18,988 bases of DNA from an uncultured Pseudomonadota bacterium (lineage in GTDB: Bacteria > Pseudomonadota > Gammaproteobacteria > Burkholderiales > Rhodocyclaceae). Within the stretch, counting starts at the first letter, position 1. Each line of letters starts with the position of its first letter. The translations under genes were made by a program, and so were the position numbers. A model generated the notes under the pieces. The model had not been told where the DNA came from. It was given only the letters and a program-made list of their open reading frames with translations, and did no database searches. Positions 15,617 to 18,988 of this stretch are shown in pieces. The DNA lies in the NCBI GenBank assembly GCA_903939665.1, contig CAJAHZ010000279.1, positions 1 to 18,988 of the forward strand, in the 5' to 3' direction.

Positions 15617-15877
15617 ATGGCACATAAAAAGGCAGGCGGCAGTGTCCGGAACGGTCGCGACTCGGAATCGAAGCGCCTTGGCGTAAAACGCTACGGTGGC
15701 CAACTGGTTCTCGCTGGCAACATCATCATTCGCCAGCGCGGCACCGCATTCCACCCCGGTGAGAATGTCGGTATCGGCAAGGACCACACACTGTTCGCGC
15801 TGGTAGAAGGTCGCGTACAATTCGCGATCAAGGGCGAAAAGCGCCGTCGCACAGTCAGCATCCTTCCAGCTGCCTGA
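15617..15877 (+). CDS. rpmA: 50S ribosomal protein L27
   Basis: A large-subunit protein whose N-terminal tail reaches the peptidyl-transferase centre. The 86 residues begin MAHKKAGGS and contain the family signature GNIIIRQRGT with FHPG, preceded by NGRDSESKRLGVKRYGGQ. The tail has valine after the GGS where most relatives have serine, a minor change. AAAGGAAA lies ahead of the ATG. It is the second and last gene of the rplU operon, followed by an intrinsic terminator. Confidence 0.97.
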   Translation: MAHKKAGGSVRNGRDSESKRLGVKRYGGQLVLAGNIIIRQRGTAFHPGENVGIGKDHTLFALVEGRVQFAIKGEKRRRTVSILPAA

Positions 15878-15910
15878 TCAAACGACGACCGCGGCAGCAA
15901 TCCCGCCGCA

Positions 15911-15945
15911 AAAAAAGCCCTATCCTTTGCGGTAGGGCTTTTTAA
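15911..15945 (+). terminator. Rho-independent terminator after rpmA
   Basis: AAAGCCCTA (15914-15922) pairs with TAGGGCTTT (15933-15941), with an inner CC/GG and a TTTGC loop, then a T-run. The A-run before the stem makes it look potentially bidirectional. It separates the ribosomal operon from obgE. Confidence 0.88.
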
Positions 15946-15993
15946 TTTATAGCTTGCCATTTGCATGATCAGAATCACTGAAGAGACGGCCCC

Positions 15994-17100
15994 ATGAAAT
16001 TCATCGACGAGGCGAAAATATTTGTAGCAGCTGGCGACGGCGGCAACGGCATCGCCTCGTTCCGGCGCGAGAAATACGAGCCGGAAGGCGGCCCCGACGG
16101 CGGCGACGGCGGACGCGGCGGTAGCGTGCATGTGGTGGCCGACCGCAACCTCAACACGCTGATCGAGTTCCGCTACACGCGCAAGTACATGGCCCAGCGC
16201 GGCAAGAACGGCGGCTCCAGTGATTGTTACGGCAAGGGCGGTGATGACATCACCATGCACGTACCGGTTGGCACCATCATTACCGACATCAACAGCAACG
16301 AAATCGTCGCCGACCTCGATGTCGACGGCAAAAAACTGACGCTCGCCAAAGGGGGGCGCGGCGGCTTGGGCAACATTCACTTCAAGTCCAGCGTCAATCG
16401 GGCGCCACGTCAATGCACCAAGGGCGAGCCCGGCGAAGAACGCGATCTCAGGCTCGAACTGCGCGTGCTCGCCGACGTTGGCCTGCTCGGCCTGCCCAAT
16501 GCCGGAAAAAGCACCTTCATCCGCGCCGTTTCGGCGGCACGACCGAAGGTCGCTGACTACCCATTCACCACCATGCACCCGAACCTCGGCGTCGTCCGCG
16601 TCAGCGAGAACAAAAGCTTCGTCATTGCCGACATTCCCGGCCTGATTGAAGGCGCTTCCGATGGCGCCGGCCTCGGCATCCGCTTCCTCAAACACCTGGC
16701 GCGCACACGCGTGCTGCTGCACATCGTCGACCTGGCGCCGCCCGACCCCGACGCCGACCCTGCGCACGATGCCAAGGCGATCGTTCACGAGCTCGAGAAA
16801 TACAGCCCGGAACTCGCCGCCAAGCCGCGCTGGCTGATCCTCAACAAGCTTGACCTGATTCCCGAAGAAGATCGCGAACAACGCGTTGCGGACTTCGTGC
16901 AAGCGTACGGTGGAAACGCGCAGTGCGGCCCGACTTTCCGGATCAGCGCAATCAGCGGCGATGGCTGCCGGCAGTTGATCTACAAGTTGCAGGATGCGCT
17001 GGAACAACTGGCGCAGACCACGGAAGATAATCCTCCGATTGAATTCAACCCGAACTTTGACGATGACGATGACTCTGGAAATCCTGCGCTCCCGGCGTAA
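15994..17100 (+). CDS. obgE: Obg family GTPase
   Basis: An essential GTPase linked to late 50S assembly and stress control. The 368 residues contain the glycine-rich Obg fold (1-160, with GDGGNGIASFRREKYEPEGG and GGDGGRGG), then the G domain: G1 GLPNAGKS (166-173), G2 threonines at 192-193 (PFTTMHPNLG), G3 DIPGLIEGA (213-221), G4 NKLD (284-287) and G5 SAI (318-320). The tail is short and acidic (FDDDDDSGNPALPA). The ATG follows GAAGAGACGG. It comes after the rpmA terminator, so it probably has its own promoter, which I cannot place. The last dozen codons overlap the start of the nucleotidyltransferase gene in another frame, so the final residues may have been shaped by insertion of that module. 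Confidence 0.95.
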   Translation: MKFIDEAKIFVAAGDGGNGIASFRREKYEPEGGPDGGDGGRGGSVHVVADRNLNTLIEFRYTRKYMAQRGKNGGSSDCYGKGGDDITMHVPVGTIITDINSNEIVADLDVDGKKLTLAKGGRGGLGNIHFKSSVNRAPRQCTKGEPGEERDLRLELRVLADVGLLGLPNAGKSTFIRAVSAARPKVADYPFTTMHPNLGVVRVSENKSFVIADIPGLIEGASDGAGLGIRFLKHLARTRVLLHIVDLAPPDPDADPAHDAKAIVHELEKYSPELAAKPRWLILNKLDLIPEEDREQRVADFVQAYGGNAQCGPTFRISAISGDGCRQLIYKLQDALEQLAQTTEDNPPIEFNPNFDDDDDSGNPALPA

Positions 17101-17356
17101 GGAAATTCTGCTTCTGGCCGAACACTACAAAGCCGAGGACGTTCGCGTTTTCGGCTCGGTAGTGCGCGGCGACGCCAACGAAAACAGCGATGTCGACCTA
17201 CTCGTCCATTTCCGCACAGGGGCGTCGCTCTTCGACCTCATCGGACTCCAGCAAGACACCTCCGACCTGATTCATACAAAAGTTGATATCGTTTCAGATG
17301 AAGGGCTTTCGCCTTATCTTGCGCGGCGCATTCTGAACGAGGCCGTGGCATTGTGA
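17069..17356 (+). CDS. mntA: MntA-type antitoxin, minimal nucleotidyltransferase
   Basis: A 95-residue nucleotidyltransferase of the minimal (MNT) class. The diagnostic G29-S30-x10-D41-x-D43 motif is in FGSVVRGDANENSDVDLLV, and the third acidic residue is Asp73 in KVDIV. In characterised MntA-HepT pairs this protein AMPylates the toxin on the tyrosine of its active motif and neutralises it (family knowledge). Its start lies within the obgE 3' end: ATG codons at 17063 and 17069 are both in frame, and neither has a clear Shine-Dalgarno, so translation is probably coupled to obgE. I prefer 17069, which gives M-T-L-E-I-L, but 17063 is as plausible. Its stop overlaps the hepT start. Reading frame and motifs are certain; activity is inferred. 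Confidence 0.87.
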   Translation: MTLEILRSRRKEILLLAEHYKAEDVRVFGSVVRGDANENSDVDLLVHFRTGASLFDLIGLQQDTSDLIHTKVDIVSDEGLSPYLARRILNEAVAL

Positions 17357-17700
17357 GCCCAAAAGACCCTAACGTTTTTCTCGCGCACGCTCGAGACTGC
17401 CTGGAACGCATTACCGAGTACGCGACAGATGGAGAGGAAGTGTTCCTGACTGACCGACGAACGCAGGACGCCATCCTGCGTAACCTGGAAATCGTTGGTC
17501 AATGTATAAAGGATGCGGGAGTCGATCACCTTGCTTCGCTTGACGCTTCAATAGACTGGCGGATCATCGGCGATTTTCGGAACGTTCTCGCACACGCCTA
17601 CCTCAGCATCAAGATAGAGATGGTGTGGAGCATCATACAAAACGAAGTTCCACGCCTGAGCAACGCACTGAAAATCATCCTTGAAAACTGGGAACCATGA
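17353..17700 (+). CDS. hepT: HepT-type toxin, HEPN ribonuclease
   Basis: A 115-residue all-helical HEPN protein with the catalytic RX4HXY motif intact: Arg76, His81 and Tyr83 in D-F-R-N-V-L-A-H-A-Y. This motif forms the RNase site at the dimer interface, and the tyrosine is the residue modified by MntA in studied pairs (family knowledge). The block TQDAILRNLEIVGQCIKDAG (37-56) and the WRIIGDFRN run are typical of the family (formerly DUF86). The GTG start overlaps the antitoxin stop (GTGA), with GAGG about ten bases upstream. The last codons overlap the proB ATG (ATGA). Order is antitoxin then toxin, the usual one for this family. By eye the gene looks less GC-rich than obgE and proB. RNA target unknown. 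Confidence 0.88.
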   Translation: MSPKDPNVFLAHARDCLERITEYATDGEEVFLTDRRTQDAILRNLEIVGQCIKDAGVDHLASLDASIDWRIIGDFRNVLAHAYLSIKIEMVWSIIQNEVPRLSNALKIILENWEP

Positions 17701-18815
17701 CCCGTCTCGCCCAAGCAAAACGCCTCGTCGTCAAAGTTGGCTCCGCGCTGGTAACAAACAATGGCGAGGGCCTCGACCTGGCCGCCATCAACGAATGGGC
17801 GCGGCAAATCGCCGTACTGCGCGAGACGGGCAAGGAAGTCGTGCTGGTCTCCTCAGGCGCCATCGCCTGCGGCATGCAGCGCCTCGGCTGGCAGAAGCGA
17901 CCGCACGCTGTACACGAGTTGCAGGCCGCGGCGGCGGTGGGCCAGATGGGGCTGGCACAGGTCTATGAAAGCGCCTTTGCGCAGCACGGCCTGCACACGG
18001 CGCAGGTTCTGCTTACGCACGACGATCTGGCCGATCGCAAGCGCTATCTCAATGCCCGCTCGACACTCAGCACGCTCCTCCAGCTCGGCGTCGTGCCGAT
18101 CATCAACGAAAATGACACCGTCGTCACCGACGAAATAAAATTCGGCGACAACGACACGCTCGGCGCGCTGGTCGCCAACCTCGTTGAAGCCGACTGCCTG
18201 ATCATCCTCACCGACCAGGAAGGGCTATTTACCGCCGACCCGCGCAAGGATGCGAGCGCCACGCTGATCGCCGAGGCGCACGCCGGCGATGTAGCGTTAG
18301 AGGCGATGGCCGGCGGCGCCGGCACGCAATATGGTCGCGGCGGCATGATCACCAAGGTGATTGCCGCCAAGCGCGCCGCACACAGCGGCGCGCACACCGT
18401 CATTGCCAGCGGTCGCCAGCCCGATGTCATGCCGCGGCTGGCCCGTGGCGAACCAGTCGGCACACTGCTCACCGCCGAAACAGCGCCACTCAACGCGCGA
18501 AAACAATGGCTGGCCGATCACCTGCAACTCAACGGCAAGCTGATTCTTGACGGCGGCGCGATCAACGCGCTCAAGGCCGGAAAAAGCCTGCTGCCAATCG
18601 GCGTTACCGACGTTCAGGGCGATTTCGAGCGGGGCGCAGCCGTCGCCTGCATCTCACCCGAAGGACTGGAGATTGCCCGCGGCCTCGCCAACTACGGCAG
18701 CAGCGATGCGCGCCGAATCGCCCGGCACGCGAGCCAAGACATCGAAGAGTTACTCGGCTACATCGACGAGCCGGAAATAATTCACCGCGACAACCTCATC
18801 CTGCTCGGCAACTGA
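17697..18815 (+). CDS. proB: Glutamate 5-kinase
   Basis: Phosphorylates L-glutamate with ATP, the first step of proline synthesis; normally feedback-inhibited by proline. The 372 residues have an amino-acid-kinase domain (about 8-260) with the ATP-binding VVKVGSALVT (11-20), VVLVSSGAIACGM (48-60), the substrate loop INENDTV (136-142), KFGDNDTLGALVA (148-160), LTDQEGLFTADPR (171-183) and GRGGMITK (213-220). A PUA domain follows (about 277-355), with LDGGAINAL, SLLPIGV and RGLANY. Size fits the PUA-containing bacterial enzyme. The ATG shares its bases with the hepT stop, with GGGAA just upstream. proB normally follows obgE directly in related genomes; here the toxin-antitoxin pair lies between. 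No terminator is visible downstream before the intron. Confidence 0.95.
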   Translation: MTRLAQAKRLVVKVGSALVTNNGEGLDLAAINEWARQIAVLRETGKEVVLVSSGAIACGMQRLGWQKRPHAVHELQAAAAVGQMGLAQVYESAFAQHGLHTAQVLLTHDDLADRKRYLNARSTLSTLLQLGVVPIINENDTVVTDEIKFGDNDTLGALVANLVEADCLIILTDQEGLFTADPRKDASATLIAEAHAGDVALEAMAGGAGTQYGRGGMITKVIAAKRAAHSGAHTVIASGRQPDVMPRLARGEPVGTLLTAETAPLNARKQWLADHLQLNGKLILDGGAINALKAGKSLLPIGVTDVQGDFERGAAVACISPEGLEIARGLANYGSSDARRIARHASQDIEELLGYIDEPEIIHRDNLILLGN

Positions 18816-18831
18816 CCCAGAGCAAGCCTTT

Positions 18832-18853
18832 CGAAGAACCGGCGAAGAACCGG
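18832..18853. repeat. Perfect 11-bp tandem direct repeat at the intron edge
   Basis: CGAAGAACCGG occurs twice in immediate succession (18832-18842 and 18843-18853), directly outside the apparent 3' end of the group II intron. It may be part of the intron target site or a chance short repeat. Confidence 0.7.
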
Positions 18854-18988
18854 GTAGAGTAGAGAACAGGCTTTCACCTGCCCTCCCTCATCAAACCGTG
18901 CATGCGGTTCTCCCGCACACGGCTTTCCGATGTTCTTCATACCAAAGCATGCACCGATTTCCAGCCCGCTACCGTTGGGGGTTTGTAC
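18854..18988 (-). mobile_element. Group II intron, 3' end (domains V and VI), partial
   Basis: Read on the minus strand, the sequence contains a domain V-like hairpin: AGCCGTGT (from 18924) pairs with GCACGGTT (to 18894), with a two-base AT bulge and an upper GCGG/CCGC stem capped by GAGAA. It begins with the catalytic AGC triad expected of domain V. Next downstream is a second, purine-rich hairpin (about 18854-18890; GGGCAGG, a GTGAAAG-type loop, then CCTGTTCTC), fitting domain VI and ending CTACTCTAC. This layout and wording are typical of bacterial reverse-transcriptase introns. The rest, with any reverse transcriptase gene, lies beyond the right edge. The exact 3' boundary is uncertain by several bases. 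The intron points against proB. Confidence 0.72.

Noticed and set aside
15691..17007. 438-codon open frame on the minus strand antisense to rpmA and obgE
   Set aside because: It runs across two certain genes and a terminator in the opposite direction and has low-complexity Ala/Val/Gly-rich sequence typical of antisense frames.

Overview
The window looks like chromosomal DNA of a betaproteobacterium, most likely from Rhodocyclales (Dechloromonas/Azonexus/Propionivibrio/Accumulibacter-type). The gene neighbourhoods rplU-rpmA-obgE-proB opposite ispB, tRNA-Pro and pilS-pilR, the GTP-type PEP carboxykinase and the lysine/alanine-rich histone-like protein all fit that group. The order-level placement is an inference from protein style and gene order.

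Left part (1-5380). At the edge lies the start of a cyclic-nucleotide-binding-domain protein. Its frame collapses near 170 into the frameshifted 3' remnant of an unrelated membrane protein of the VTT/TVP38 (DedA-like) type, so this is a chimeric gene scar. Then, all on the minus strand, come a D,D-endopeptidase (pbpG type), a patatin-like phospholipase and the malic enzyme/phosphotransacetylase fusion maeB.

Middle (5380-9430). Divergently from maeB, the plus strand carries GTP-dependent PEP carboxykinase (pckG) with a textbook terminator, then a class I/II aminotransferase. maeB and pckG together control carbon flow between C4 acids and pyruvate/PEP. On the minus strand is an AlgP/histone H1-like protein built of 13- and 22-residue Lys-Ala-Pro repeats, with an ideal Shine-Dalgarno and its own terminator. 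A 684-base gene-free stretch lies upstream of it.

Regulatory operon (10108-13891, minus). A small membrane/zinc-ribbon protein, the PilS-like sensor kinase, the PilR-like sigma-54 activator and the AmpD amidase are tightly packed or overlapping. Next come tRNA-Pro(CGG) and ispB, which has a clear sigma-70 promoter whose spacer is a perfect palindrome. Divergently, a strong promoter drives rplU-rpmA.

Right part (15994-18988, plus). obgE and proB, normally neighbours in related genomes, are separated by a compact MntA-HepT toxin-antitoxin pair. All three junctions overlap, so the module sits in the operon without a gap. Beyond proB the window ends in the 3' end (domains V and VI) of a group II intron on the minus strand. 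The most noteworthy signals are this seamlessly embedded toxin-antitoxin pair, the chimeric pseudogene scar at the left edge, and the intron behind proB. I saw no convincing wholly new system.
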